Of a DNA stretch of 64,000 bases, positions 22,393 through 34,500 are shown one piece after another. The position numbers were made by a program, and so were the translations under genes. This DNA is from Camarhynchus parvulus (lineage: Eukaryota > Chordata > Aves > Passeriformes > Thraupidae): NCBI RefSeq assembly GCF_901933205.1, contig NC_044597.1, forward strand, positions 1 to 64,000. Direction: 5' to 3'. The notes below the pieces were generated by a model that did no database searches, was not told the DNA's origin, and worked only from the letters and a program-made list of their open reading frames with translations. Each line of letters begins with the position of its first letter. The first letter of the stretch is position 1.

Positions 22393-25205
22393 TACACAAA
22401 TCTAGTCCTAGTTTAAGTTCTGTTGTACTCCAAAGTTTGAGTGTTATTAGCACATTATTAAATCATTATTAAATACATAAAAATATCTGATGGTCTGGTA
22501 GTCTTTCCCCATGTATAAAGTTAATTCCAAAAGCCAACAACTTTTAAAAAAATCATAAAAATTTACAACTTTAGATATTTCTTAGTGCCAGATGCTTAAA
22601 TGAAACAAATCTTTTAAGTATAAAGTAAAAGATGGGCAAAATTTGATGGCAAACCAGTCATGTCTGTTTACAAGTAATTTTGATATTGCATGTAATCCAA
22701 AGCTTTACTGTATCTTAAATATTTCCATACTTGTCCTTTTTTTAAAGCATTTCCATACTTTATTTTCTTACAAAGCATTCTCTTTGCTTTTTCTAGCTAT
22801 ATTAAATTGTACATCTAATCAGTGTTAAAATGGGAAATCTTTATTAATCTTGGCTGCCTTTCTCCTGGTGCTCAAAACAGTCAAAAGCAGAGGAAAATGA
22901 AAGTCAGCTTTGGAGCTTAGAACTCGAAAAGACCTTAAATTTTTACAAAATTCTTATTTAGTTGTTTCCATTAAATATTAACAATCTTATGAATTGTCAA
23001 GAGGAATGTTAGATATAAATGAAACACATTAGACATCAAAAAGAGGGAGGAAAAAATTCAGGAAATGCAAGTTTCAGAAATTAGGAAAATTTACATAGTG
23101 TCAAGTGTGAAGTAAAGATATTTAATTGAAGTTCTCCACAAAAATAATAAACAAAGACAAGAAAAAAGAAACCCCCGACAGTGTACAAGTTCTGGCTGTT
23201 GGGCTTTAGTCCTTTAATTCTTTGAAAGTTTGTTGCACTAAAATTCAGTTGGTTCCATGTTTTATGTGCTGGCGATCCCTGATTCTTCGTTTCAATAAAA
23301 TGAAATTGCCTGTAGCAGCACTTACGAGCTTTTTCTGGAACATCTAGAAAGAATGCTGGCATCTCCTTAAAGACTTTTTGCATTTAATAAGGCTTTTGTT
23401 CTCATCTAATGCTAACAAAGTCACGGTGTTTTCTTTCCATTGAGCGGATCAGGAAATTCTACATACCCACCCTGTTTACCAGAGCATTGCTAGCTGTGAG
23501 GCATTGGCATATGCAAACCAGGGCAAGGAGCTGGATTACTTTTTAAGGTGCCATGACAAACTAAGGAAATTTCTAATTTCTTATATTTTCTGTAAGAAAA
23601 TACTCTGCTTTTACTTGCAAGATGATTTTGGATTCTGTGAGTTAGAGCATTGAGCATTTACTCATACAGCTGTGATGTCAAAGAGCAGGGCTACGTCAAA
23701 CAGAGGAGGAGACCCAGGCTGTTTTTCACACGAGGTTCAGTGTCTGAACAAAGACCAGCTGAAGCCTTATCCTTTGAGGAAACCTTCTGGGTTGTTTCTT
23801 TTCTCAGGATTCAAGACCTACAACTACATTAAGCCATTGGATTTTTAGGTGCCCATCCCTGCTGAGTTCAGAAGGATGTTGGGACTCCTAGTAACCTGCT
23901 AAAACCTATTCACAATTTTAATTTTTTTTTACCTTGCATTCCAGACAAGAATTTTAAAGAAGTGCTGGTATTACCGATTAAAAAAATACGTTTTCAGCAG
24001 TCTTTGTTGTTCAACAAATTCTTTCCCTCCCTTCAAACCCTGTTTTGCCTCACAGCTTTTCCTGAATGTGACCATTACTCCAGGAAAGTAAAATCATCTT
24101 CAATCCTGCAGTACATTTAAGCCACAGCAATACCTACCCTGGAACATATTCTATGAACAAGAGGGTTTTTAATTGAATCAATGAGAAGTAGAGAAAAAAA
24201 TTTAAATGTAGTTATGAAACTTGCTTGAACTTATTTTTTTATTGATACTTCTATCACCTGGTGAGTCAGGGATCACTCACTTCCTATGTCTGAGTGTAAC
24301 ACACTCTACATTTGCTCTGTGCCTTGTGACTGTAAATCTATTGCCCCCAAAGTTCCTACTCACAACCTTCACTTTGATCTTGGAGTTAAAATATCCATTG
24401 CACAGGTATTTTATCTATTTTGCATTACAGAGATATTTTTCTTTGTCCCAATTCTGATTTTTAATGGCTATCTAGGCAAAGTAAACTTATATTTAACTAA
24501 GTTTTGTGGACAATGATTATTGGCTAAAAAGAGATTAACTCCCTGTTCCTGATGTAACATTGCTGAATTGTGTTACAGAACAGGAACTCCTGTCCCTCAA
24601 CCAGTAAATGGGGTTGTATTTCTTTAAAAGGCTGAAATAAAATGCAAATACAAGTGTAAGAAAACTTTCTTAATAGTAAATTATTTATTACTCTAGCATA
24701 ATAATATTCTCCAGAGTGTGAATTGGCCTTCTTTGGCCAAACCAGATACTTTTCCTTCACCTTCCAGGTCCTATTACAATCTATTGTCCATGTAGCGAAG
24801 AGAAAAATGAGAATGCTTATTTTAAATAGGCATTTTCCCAGTGACTGACAGGTATTTTGTTATCTTGCAGATCCATTTACTGAGGAGCTGATGATGAAGT
24901 TGCAGATTGTGATGCTGCTGCTAAAGTGATGTTTCTCACAGTAAGTCAAACTGTATAAATGAAGGCTACATCACAGCCTTTGATAAACAGCCTTTGAATG
25001 CTGAGGAAGCTGTTGTACCCTCAGATGGGCAGCAGAACCAAGTTTGGAAGGGGTTGTGCAGGTGCCTTAGAGAGCAGAACACCAAGAGCAGAACACCAAG
25101 ATAACTGTGCAGATAATGGCAATCAAAATAATTATTCAGTGATTGTTCTCTATCTCCAAACTTAAGAGAAAGCAATGGCTTTTCATCTTGTTAACTTCAG
25201 TTAGT
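22393..25205. other. no gene seen
   Basis: This is AT-rich intergenic DNA. All open frames are under about 105 codons and none shows a domain or a splice-consistent partner. Confidence 0.5.
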
Positions 25206-25210
25206 TTTGT

Positions 25211-25296
25211 TTTCTTGTTGATGAAGAAAGGAATTCTAAACCACCCTTCAGTTTTTTTTCTTGTTGATGAAGAAAGGAATTCTAAACCACCCTTCG
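25211..25296. repeat. 46-bp tandem duplication, two nearly identical copies
   Basis: The block beginning TTTCTTGTTGATGAAGAAAG at 25211 is repeated from 25257, and the shared 40 bases appear identical. The near-identity suggests a recent slippage or tandem duplication event, possibly polymorphic. Confidence 0.9.
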
Positions 25297-25299
25297 TTC

Positions 25300-28280
25300 T
25301 TCATTTACAGATCCTGACTCTGAGAAGAACATATAAAACTCTCATGACCTTGGAATTCCACCAAGAAGCGTTTATATTAAGTACCCTTTTCACTGTTTTT
25401 TTATACTCCTACTTTTCTCCTACTTTAACTAAAGCCAAAACAAGCGTGTTTATGTCACACAGTCCTTCTTTAACTTCTACTGTTGTCTTTTAAAGTCCAA
25501 ACACTGACAGCTAATTACTTTCAAAGACCACAGGTCAAGGTAACCAGTAGTGAAGTCAATGGCATTTCTGTTGATTATGTCCCAAAACTGCCTCACCTAA
25601 TTGGAAACAGTTGGCTAGTAAGTTGTGTTTCTAACTAACCTCCTTTAACTTTTAAAATCACAAGCTGTGGAGATTCCTGTAGTCCCCTGATGTGAGTCTG
25701 GAGTCACCTCTAACACTGACATACTTTGCTTCTGAGGTTTCTTCTGATTAGAGTTTGAGCTTATAAAGTGATGTGATCTTGTCCACAGCTTCCAGCCAAG
25801 GGGAACAGAGCACACTTTTACATCTGTGAACAACACATAGAGTGTTTTCTCTCAGCTGGAGTGTGATGAACTTTCAGGAAAGTTCTTGTATTTTACATTC
25901 TCTAATAACTATCATGGCCTCAACAAAGTGGGAATTTTCCTTTGTTTTATGAGGGAGAATGTAGGCAGAAAGAAAACAATTGCTCAGATCTTGACTTGAA
26001 TGCTGGCACATAGAGTTGAATCCACGGAAAGCAACTAGAAAATACAGCTGTTATTTGGAAGTGAAGCTAGGAACGAGCCTGAAGGTTTCACTGCACTATA
26101 CAGTAAGAAGCCTGGACCATTTGCATCTCAGCCAAATAATTGATCAGTACAAATTTGCTGTATAAATTCTTTTAAGCTTATTTTTAAGGCTCAGATTTCT
26201 ACATGAACTTTCTGAATTCTTGCCTGATTTGCACATTTTCTCAATTACATGAACTTGAAACATATTGCTTAATACATTATAATTCTTTTTACTCTGTGAC
26301 GAGATGGTATAATTTTGTAAATTTTAAGGGACTTATTATCCCCTATGCTGCTGGTTAACTCCATACTGGTTATTGTCCATCACTGGAAACCTGATCCATA
26401 TGTGGAACTGTACTCACTGGTGTTCACATTGGACCTTACAAACTGAGTACTGAGTGAATTAGAAGGTAACAATTAAGCATGAACTGGTAATCATCCCAAG
26501 TGAGGAGCACCCAGCATATTTGATTATTCCTGAACAAAATCACTTACTAAGCAGACACCGCATGCACAGAACATTGGATTCCTCCTTTATCCCACACAGA
26601 TTAATACCTTCTGAGTCAGGCTTATGTCTGGCTTCTGGGAATGAGGAAAGAAAGGCCTTGTGGTGACTTGTTTTGCACAAATTGGTTTTTTTCAGAGTAG
26701 CGGTTTTTACCACAGGGTGAAATGAAAACAGCTGCCAAGAGCAATTTGATTCAAAAAGGCAGTGGCCACTGGTCACAACCCAGACACATCCATGGCTCTG
26801 CAAAACCCTGACCTCTGTTGTGCTGCAACCCCTCAGCACATTCATGTTCCTGAACATATAACACTGAATTGTGACATTCACAAGCACCACTGTGCTGGAT
26901 CTGAGTGGCAAAGACCTGCTCAGCTGAGCAAGCTCCTCACCCTCTCTACACTCTACTAGCTACAGCTTGTAGACAGACCCACCACATGCCTTAAGTAGAG
27001 CTGAGCATGGATTCTGCACTGCCTGTGCTGTACAACTCCCAAATATACTAGAGTGATTCCCATACTCTGTGGATATTGGGGCCATCTCAGTGCATGGCTA
27101 CAAGTATTCAGTGCAAATGATGAGTAAGGCATAAGCAGCTTAGGTCTGTTTATACCTATCAAATTGAGGGATTTAGCCTTTGAGGGCAGGGTTCTGTGCA
27201 CATGTCATCAGGCGCTATGTAGACCTGCAGCTCACCAAGCTGCCCCAGTCTCCTGTTTTTATTCAAAACAGGGAACTTCAGGTCACTGTTCACCTGACCC
27301 AATTTAGATCTGCCAACACCCAGTGAATGCACCAGAACTGACACAACGGGAGGCTCAGGCTGTGCCAACACCCTGGGCTGACTCAGATTTAACAGATGAA
27401 GCCCAGCCTGGGGTCTGGGTGTTGTGTGCTGCCCTTACATGTGCTATGAACTGCTTCTGAAAATAAAAGGGACATTTCCCTTCCACACTCCCACACTAGC
27501 CCATGATCCAGGGCTGATCTGTGAGCTAACAGGCAGCTCACCTGCCAGAGACTAATTCAGAATGTGCTAGTTGCCTGCTTTGGAGGTGCTGCCTTCCCTC
27601 TATCTGATACCTTAGTAATCAGCAGGGAAATTAAAGGGGATTGAAATAATGAGGCTATTTTGTATCCTTCTCCAGATGAATCCATTCTGAACCAGGCCTC
27701 ATGGAATTTTCTAAAGTGTCTTTTAAAATGAGCATGCTCAGTTCAAGTTTAGAAGAGTTGATAAAAGACAGACATTCTTCAGGCCTGTGAGAAAGGGCCT
27801 CTGGTTACTAGAAACTGCACTTTTCCCCAAAGGCCACATTTCTTTTGCATGAAAATATAAATAAATAAACCACATTCTGATCTTCACTGTTTCACACCAG
27901 TAGTACAAGCTTTGCTGAGATTTGTTTGAAGAGAAAACACATACCTGAATTCAGGTCAGATCACCCTTAGAGGGTTTAAGCTCCAGAAGGAAGGTGAGTC
28001 CAGTCTCCTTTTCCCTGCTGCAGTGCAGTTTCCCTCCGCATTATTTCTACTGCTGTTTGCAATTAAACAGAGCAGCACTCCCTGAGATCCTCTCACCTCT
28101 TGGGTGAAAACCAGAAGATAAAAATAATTTCTTCCTTCAAAGCATCCTGACAGTTTCTGCTCCAGGTGCCTGCCCTGTGCTCTTCACCCAATCAAATACA
28201 AAATCAAATGGCCCCCATCAAATGACCCAAACGAAACCTCATTGAAATTTAAAAGCTGTGTGGATGAGGCAACTAGGAAC
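25300..28280. other. no gene seen
   Basis: This is intergenic sequence with short open frames only. In several bird and mammal maps MARCHF10 lies beyond the 3' end of MRC2. I looked here for a RING-CH cysteine pattern on the plus strand and did not find one. Confidence 0.45.
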
Positions 28281-28284
28281 ATGG

Positions 28285-28386
28285 GTTAGTGGTAGGCTTG
28301 ACAGTGCTGGGGGAATGGTTGAACTCGATGAGCTTAGAGGACCTTCCCAACCTAAAAAATTCATTATTAAGTGATTCTGTGATTAT
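28285..28386 (+). mobile_element. CR1 LINE 3' fragment
   Basis: The sequence contains the CR1 3' signature: a GGTTGAACTCGATGA phrase, then GGACCTTCCCAACCT and an octamer-like tail GATTCTGTGATTATG. Only the terminal hundred bases are present, as is usual for 5'-truncated CR1 copies. Confidence 0.8.
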
Positions 28387-28882
28387 GAAATCGCCTCTCT
28401 CCTGGGCACAGTGGGCAAGCAGGGAAGTGCTGGTTCTGACCCCAGGGAAAGGAGTGGTGGGTGTGGACAGCCCCAGGACAGGGAAGCCCCAAAGAAGAGG
28501 GAGGTGAGGAAACAGCACCGAGAGACCAGTGCAAGCAAGGGAAGCCTGATGTGTGGGAGCGCTCCAGCCAACACTTCAAAACAACCAGTGGAACAGAGAC
28601 ACCATATCCATGCGGCATGCAACCAAAAAACACAAGGAATCAATACAACATCCCCCCCACCTGGGCACCTTAGAATCTCCTCTGCTGCAGGCAGGAAAGT
28701 GTCATTTCAGCTTTATTTTCATTATTTGTTGGGGACACAGGGAAAGACAAGTTTCGCTTTTCCCAAATAAAAGGAAGGGAAAAAAAATAAAAGGAAGAAA
28801 AGAAGTGGGTAAGGAAATTTTATTTCCAAGTTTCTAAAAGGAACTTACAAACCACAGAGAGTAAAAAAAAAGCATATATATA

Positions 28883-28934
<52 letters not shown>

Positions 28935-29416
28935 ACAGGGTCCTGTTAAGCAATTCTTCACATTATCTAATGGTGATAGATGATATCATGTAACCATATA
29001 TGTGTTTCCCTGTAATCCTGATCAGTGCCAACAACTCACAAAACTCTTCTCAGACAACATTTCTCCTAGACTGTACAGATTTATTTTCTCAAAAGCAAAG
29101 GAGAAGGAAAAACTACAAAGTAATCCAGAAGAAAGGAAAAAAGAAAACTCTCTTAAGCAAGGTCTTCCAGGTTGGACTGGGTGAGAGCCAAGTTTAACAA
29201 CTCCTGCATGGCTATGGGATCTCCTTCCCAGCCTCTCCATGGCACAGAATTTCCTCCAGCACCTATCACTCCCCACCATTCCACCCATAATGCCCCGTGT
29301 TACCCTGCTCCCACCCTGCGCAGGGTCTCATCACTTCAAAGGAGCCCCAGCTCTGCCCAGCTGCACCCGCAGCACTGCTCCGCCCTCGCACCCGCCCATC
29401 AATCCTAACCTCAATC
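28387..29416. other. no gene seen; TA dinucleotide repeat inside
   Basis: Apart from a microsatellite at 28874-28932 and A-rich stretches, nothing is recognisable. The open frames at 28411-28840 overlap one another in several frames and carry no domain. Confidence 0.45.
28874..28932. repeat. (TA)n / (TG)n microsatellite
   Basis: About 59 bases of TATATA with a short TGTGTGTGTG interruption near its left end. Confidence 0.95.
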
Positions 29417-31355
29417 TTTATTTTTTAGGACTTCCTAACATTTCTGCTCAGCCAGGAGTTAATCCTAGACCTCCACCCCCACCAGCTGCACAGCTTCCAG
29501 CTCAGGATGCTATTCCAAGCAGCCCTGCAGCAGGAATTCCAGATGCTGGGGATGAGAAGGGATTCACACTTGTCTTTTCAGGCTCTAGTTCCCACATCAG
29601 GAGGGCATGGGCTCATGGACAGAACCAACTGCTCCAAACTAGAAAGGACCTCAGGAAATAAAGGTAGAGAAAGCTGAGAGAGAGAAATGGAGCTGGGGCA
29701 GATCTATGTGCTCCAGATTCTTCCTCACCCTGAAATTTCATGGCAGCTTTCATAGGTTGCCAAAAATTAAACAAAAACTCAGCAGTACCCGGTTCCCCCA
29801 TTCCACCCGCCAACAATTTTTTAAACACCTAATGTCCAGCTTAAGTGAAATCAACAGATTTTAAAATGCACACGGGTGTCAAAAAACAGACTTAGAAAAA
29901 TTTTCTTGTTCCTATTCTTACAGCAAAACCAACCCCAACTCCAGCCTCAGAGGCAGAGGGCTAAAGGCAACATCTTTTGTAGGACTGTGTCACCCCACTT
30001 CAGAGGTCCAAGGGGCTCTTTGGATCCCATTCCTAGCAGGGAACCATCGTTGAGGACCTAACAACTCTCGCTGTCTCCAGGCATCCTTCGTCCCAGGATG
30101 CTGCTGCATGCAGCTGATGGAGGATGGCTCAGCCCTGGGCACCCCCACTACTTCCGCACAGCTCAAAAGCCAGGCAGGAAGCCATACACTGCCTTCGTCC
30201 TCCTCCACCTCCTCCTCTGCTACACCCTACATGGAAACAGGCAACCACACACACCCCAGTCAGCTGTGTGAAAAAACGTATATATTCAGTACGCACTCAG
30301 TACAGTATAGCAACAAAAGCTACTATAATTTCCTTAGAAAACCAACAAACCACCAACTTCAAAACAACCACCAAAACTTCCCAATTCCTCCCCACCCTAG
30401 AGCACTGATCCTCAGCCTTCTGAGCCCAACAAGGCACCAGCAGCAAGTGACCCCAGCCCCATGCCACCCCTGCCTGACAAGGCACAGAGGGTGGTCCCAG
30501 ATCTCTGGCAGCATCTCCTGCCTCAGCACCCAACTCCACCTGTGGGGTCCGGGGTGCTGAGGGCGCTCCACCAGAGAGGCTGGGCCAGCATTTTGCTGTG
30601 GTGCTCTCCCGTGCAGTTATTTGGGGCACACACATCAAAGAAAATGGGACAAGCTCTGGCTTACAGAGCAGGGAAGCTGCCACAGCATCCCTGGGGCTGT
30701 GCACAGCCCTAGGAATGTGCCAGGGAGAAGAGGATTCCATCGCTGATCCTGTGGGGCTCCATGCTAAGATCGTCGCAACAGTGTCTCTGCTTTCTGCTGG
30801 AGGCGGGGATGAGGCCGAAGAGAGGGAAGGAGCAGCACAGTGGTGGGGCTGGGAGCTGGCAGGGCCCTTGCCGCTGCACACAGAGGGGAGGTAGATCGGC
30901 TTTGGAGACCTCTTGCCGGGGAGGATGTCTTCGTGGATACCAGCTCGGTTCCTGGGGGAAGAGCCTGCTGCAGGGCCCTGAATCCCTGCGCTTGCCTTCT
31001 CCCAAGGCAAAGGTGTCTTGGAGCCTGTTCGTGCCGCTGGAAAGCTCTCAAACTTGTGCAGCAACTTCTCTCAAAACTTTTTAGCTCTGAAACTGCCACC
31101 ACAGCTGCTGCAGGCAAAATCCCAGCAGCTGGGGACAAGCCCAGAGGTGACAGCAGTGACATGCCGGGCAGGAGGGACCCTGGCTCCCTCCTGTTGCCCA
31201 CCTGGCTGGACTGCAACCCTGATCCCAGCCCCTCTCCCTGCCCTGCCATACCAGTCCTGCTGCCACCCCTGCCCCGTGCACCATGGGGATAGCATGCATG
31301 ATGCTCTCCATCCTCCCCCCTCCCCAGATCCCCATCCCCAGCGTCCCCTCTGCCA
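29417..31355 (-). other. MRC2: probable MRC2 3' UTR and polyadenylation signal
   Basis: The MRC2 stop codon is at 31356-31358. Reading on down the minus strand, the first AATAAA I find is at 29417-29422, which would give a 3' UTR of roughly 1.9 kb. The long minus-strand open frames inside this stretch have no recognisable product. The exact cleavage site needs transcript data; weaker variant signals nearer the stop cannot be excluded. Confidence 0.4.
29429..29570 (+). other. unrecognised proline-rich open frame after an acceptor-like site
   Basis: A pyrimidine-rich stretch ending TTTTTTAG (29420-29428) precedes an open frame whose middle reads PGVNPRPPPPPAAQLPAQ. This looks like an exon or a processed fragment, but I cannot name a protein or find a donor-linked partner. 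It lies antisense to the presumed MRC2 3' UTR boundary. Chance is likely. Confidence 0.15.
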
Positions 31356-31576
31356 TTAGTCTTGCTGCTCGTTCATCTCCATGTCTGACACCAGGATGTT
31401 CTTCTCGGCAGATTCACTGGGGTTGGAGGTGGTGCGACTGTAGCGAGCACTCTCAAAGGCGCCCTGCTCTGCACTCTGTCGGCGCTTGTACAGGAAGACA
31501 ACGACCCCCAGTACGGTGCACAGTGCCAGTGTCGACAGCACAACCACTGCGATGGCTGTTGTGTTCTCTGGCAGAG
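31356..31576 (-). CDS. MRC2: MRC2 exon 29: transmembrane helix and endocytic tail
   Basis: The exon reads [20 protein letters not shown] into a single hydrophobic helix ending [10 protein letters not shown], a basic stop-transfer signal. The tail contains [20 protein letters not shown] and ends [14 protein letters not shown]. The LV dihydrophobic pair in NILVSD is the clathrin-uptake signal of human Endo180, and the serine-rich stretch holds its phosphorylation region. The stop codon is TAA at 31356-31358. Human MRC2 has about nine extra residues before ALPEN; either the bird gene lacks them or a microexon in intron 28 was missed. Confidence 0.95.
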
Positions 31577-34500
31577 CTGCAGGGAGGAAAAGGCTGTTGA
31601 GAGGCAGACAGATGGCTCCTGTTCCCTGCTCAGCCTGCAGGAGAGGCTGAGGCTGGTGGGGCTCCAGCTAGACCCGTGTTTCTGGGCAGGGTGATTTAAT
31701 CATAGAATGTTCTGAGTTGGAAGGAACCCACAAAGGTCACCAAGTCCAAATCCTGGACCTGCACAGGACACCCCAAAAATCCCACCCTGTGCCTGAGAGC
31801 GCTGACCAAACACTTCCTGAGCTCTGGCAGTACTGGGGCTGACCACTGCCCTAGAGAGCCTTTTTCCCCTGTGGTGGGTCAGAGCAGGACAGGACTGGAA
31901 TGAGATTAGCTCAGTTGGTTAAGCTTGATGCTAATAACACCAAGGTTGGGGATGTGATTTCCATATGGGTGTTGAAGATTGCATGCAAGATGTTTTCCAT
32001 TACCATCTGTATGGCTGATTACCTTGTCAAGTGAGCAGTTTGCCTTATCTCTCTCTTTGAATGACCACATTCACACCTTCCTCGGGAGGGGACCTCCGCT
32101 GATAACGGACTATTGAATATCAGTGCATGACTGATAAAAACTATAACATCCCATTGTGAGATGCTCCGCCCAGAAAGAAGAGCCAAGCACTGCTACCCCA
32201 TATACTCCAAGATTCTGAAATTGCAGTTTCAGTTTTTTTTCTCCACGAGATTCCCCAGAAGAACAGCAGCTACCTTTTCCTCCTGGATCTTCAGAAGAAG
32301 ACTACATCCTTCTCTACAGAACCCCCTTGCTCCAACAGAACCACACCTGATACTTCAGAAGACTGCAGCCACATTTTCAATCAGACTGCCACCAGCACCC
32401 TGACCAACAGGGTGTCAGGTTGGGTTCTGACTCTGTCAGTGTTGTTCCAGTGGACTGTATTGTTTATTTTATTCTTTTTATTTCTTCCCTATTAAAGAAC
32501 TGTTATTGCCTGCTCCCATATCTTTGCCTGAGAGCCCCTTAATTTAAAATTGTAGCAATTCGGAGGGGTGGGGAGGGTTTACATTCTCAATTTCAGGGGA
32601 GGCTCCTGCCTTCCTTAGCAGACTCCTGTCTTTCCAAACCAAGACAGATTTTGGCGCCCAACGTGCGGCTCGAGGGCGCAGAAACCAAAAAGGAATAACA
32701 GTTCTTGAGTAATCTAACTTGTGTGTGTAGCTATAGAAACCTCATTAAGCGACACCATGTAGTCCAACTTGCCCTGGTTTGAGTGGCACGTGATCGTGGC
32801 TGTATTTCTCCCATTTATAGGCCCTATCTAAACATGAGTCCTATAACCAAGGCTACTGTGTCTGTTATCCAGTTTGTGTTATAGGTGAATAAAGTGAAGA
32901 ATTCATAGATTTTTAACTTCCTCTAGAAAGCAAGCACATAGATTCACAGCTATCACACATTAAGTGTGTGTTTTTGGAGTTACTTTAATAATGGAACTTG
33001 CTGTAAAGAAATGACCCCAAGCGAAATCTTCTCCCAACCCTTTAGCCATTTCTTTGGGTCCACCCCACCAGTTTTTGAAAGGTTCAGATTCACTTTAAAT
33101 ATTAATGATATCATACAGTAGCTGGTGTTGCTGATAGGCCTGCTCTATTTAGCATTCAGAGAGAAGGGGAGACTAACCTAGATAACTACCATGACACCTA
33201 CCCCAGAACCTAATACGCCTCCAGAGTCTAGAGATGCTGCTGCCCCAGAGCCTGCCCCTGCCCCACAGTCCACCCCAGCTAGAGATGCTGCTGCCCCAGA
33301 GCATGACCCTGCCCCACAACCCACTCCAGATGTGAACTACCCAGATTGGGTGGGGAGTTTGGTGAAGGAGATAGGCCAGATGCTGAAAGAATACACTTCC
33401 CCAGCTGGTGAGAGGCCTTCCCCCCACCCTGAAGAGGGAGAGTCTAACAGTGCAGCAGCAGCAGAACCCACAGATGTTACAACTGTCCAGGCTCCAGCTG
33501 AATTGCAAAGGCAATCACAGCCAGCAGCAGTTGCCCCTGTAGAAACAAAGAGATCTAAGATGAAAGCAGAGCACCCAGATAGGGGAAGGCCCTCACAAGC
33601 CACAAGAGAACCAGAAGTTGCGATCATCACCGAGTCCCTGACGTACGAAAGTCTCCGTAATCTGCACAAAGACATTGTACGACGGGGACGTGAAGCTTAT
33701 ACAACCTGGCTACTTCAGGTCTGAGATCTTATGGGTACAAGTGTCCAGCTAGATGGTGGTGAGGCAAAGAATTTGGGACCCTTGACCCAGGACTCAAGTA
33801 TCAATCAGATTTTTGTAAAGGAGCCAAGGTCCCTTTCCCTCTGGGAGCGGCTTTTAATAAGTGTCAGAGAGAAGTTTGTTCACAGGGAAAGAATGCAAGA
33901 GCACCACCATAGAATGCGCTAGAAGACTCTTGAGGAAGGGATCCAACAGCTGAGAGAAGTGGCAGTGTTGGAGGTACTTTTTGAGAGGGATAGACAGCAT
34001 GATAATGACCCCGACAAAGTCAGGTGCACAAAGCAAATGTTGTAGACCCTGGCAAATCTAGAGCCATCCCAATACACCACCTTTATTGCAACAATTAATG
34101 CTGACACCAACCGAGAAACAGTGAGTTCTGTAGCCAACAAGCTTAAGAATTATGAAAGTATGATCAATGGCCCGATGCAGGCTCATGTCTCTGCCGTAGT
34201 CCAAGAACTCAGAGAAGAGATGAGGGAGATGATGAGGAAGAACAGTTCCCATATAGCACCAGTGCGAGTCACAGGCCCCAGAGTCAGAGCCCAACGTTCC
34301 CCAGCTACAGAAAGAAAGTACACCCCACGAGCTGACCTGTAGTTTTTTCTGCGTGACCATGGAGAAGATATGAGAAGGTGAGATAGAAAACCCACTTCTG
34401 TCCTGGCAGCACGAGTGCGTCAACTCAAAGAAAGAAACACTAATCAAGAGAACTCCAGTAGAGTGAAAGTAGCCTCAACCTCCCATGACCGAGCTGCTGA

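Noticed and set aside
30297..31064. 255-codon open frame on the minus strand just beyond the MRC2 stop
   Set aside because: It lies in the presumed MRC2 3' UTR, has no recognisable product, and its composition is that of GC-rich noncoding DNA.
9277..31355. MARCHF10 exons expected beyond the MRC2 3' end by mammalian gene order
   Set aside because: No RING-CH cysteine/histidine pattern or multi-exon chain was found on the plus strand; the gene may lie further left or have moved.
31905..31969. tRNA-Ile gene
   Set aside because: Only the 5' half is tRNA-like, the B-box region is decayed, and it continues into a CR1-like SINE tail after the provirus.
32161..32403. 80-codon open frame, present identically at 38002-38244, as an LTR-encoded protein
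   Set aside because: The two copies are identical simply because they lie in the two LTRs. There is no sign of selection or known homologue.
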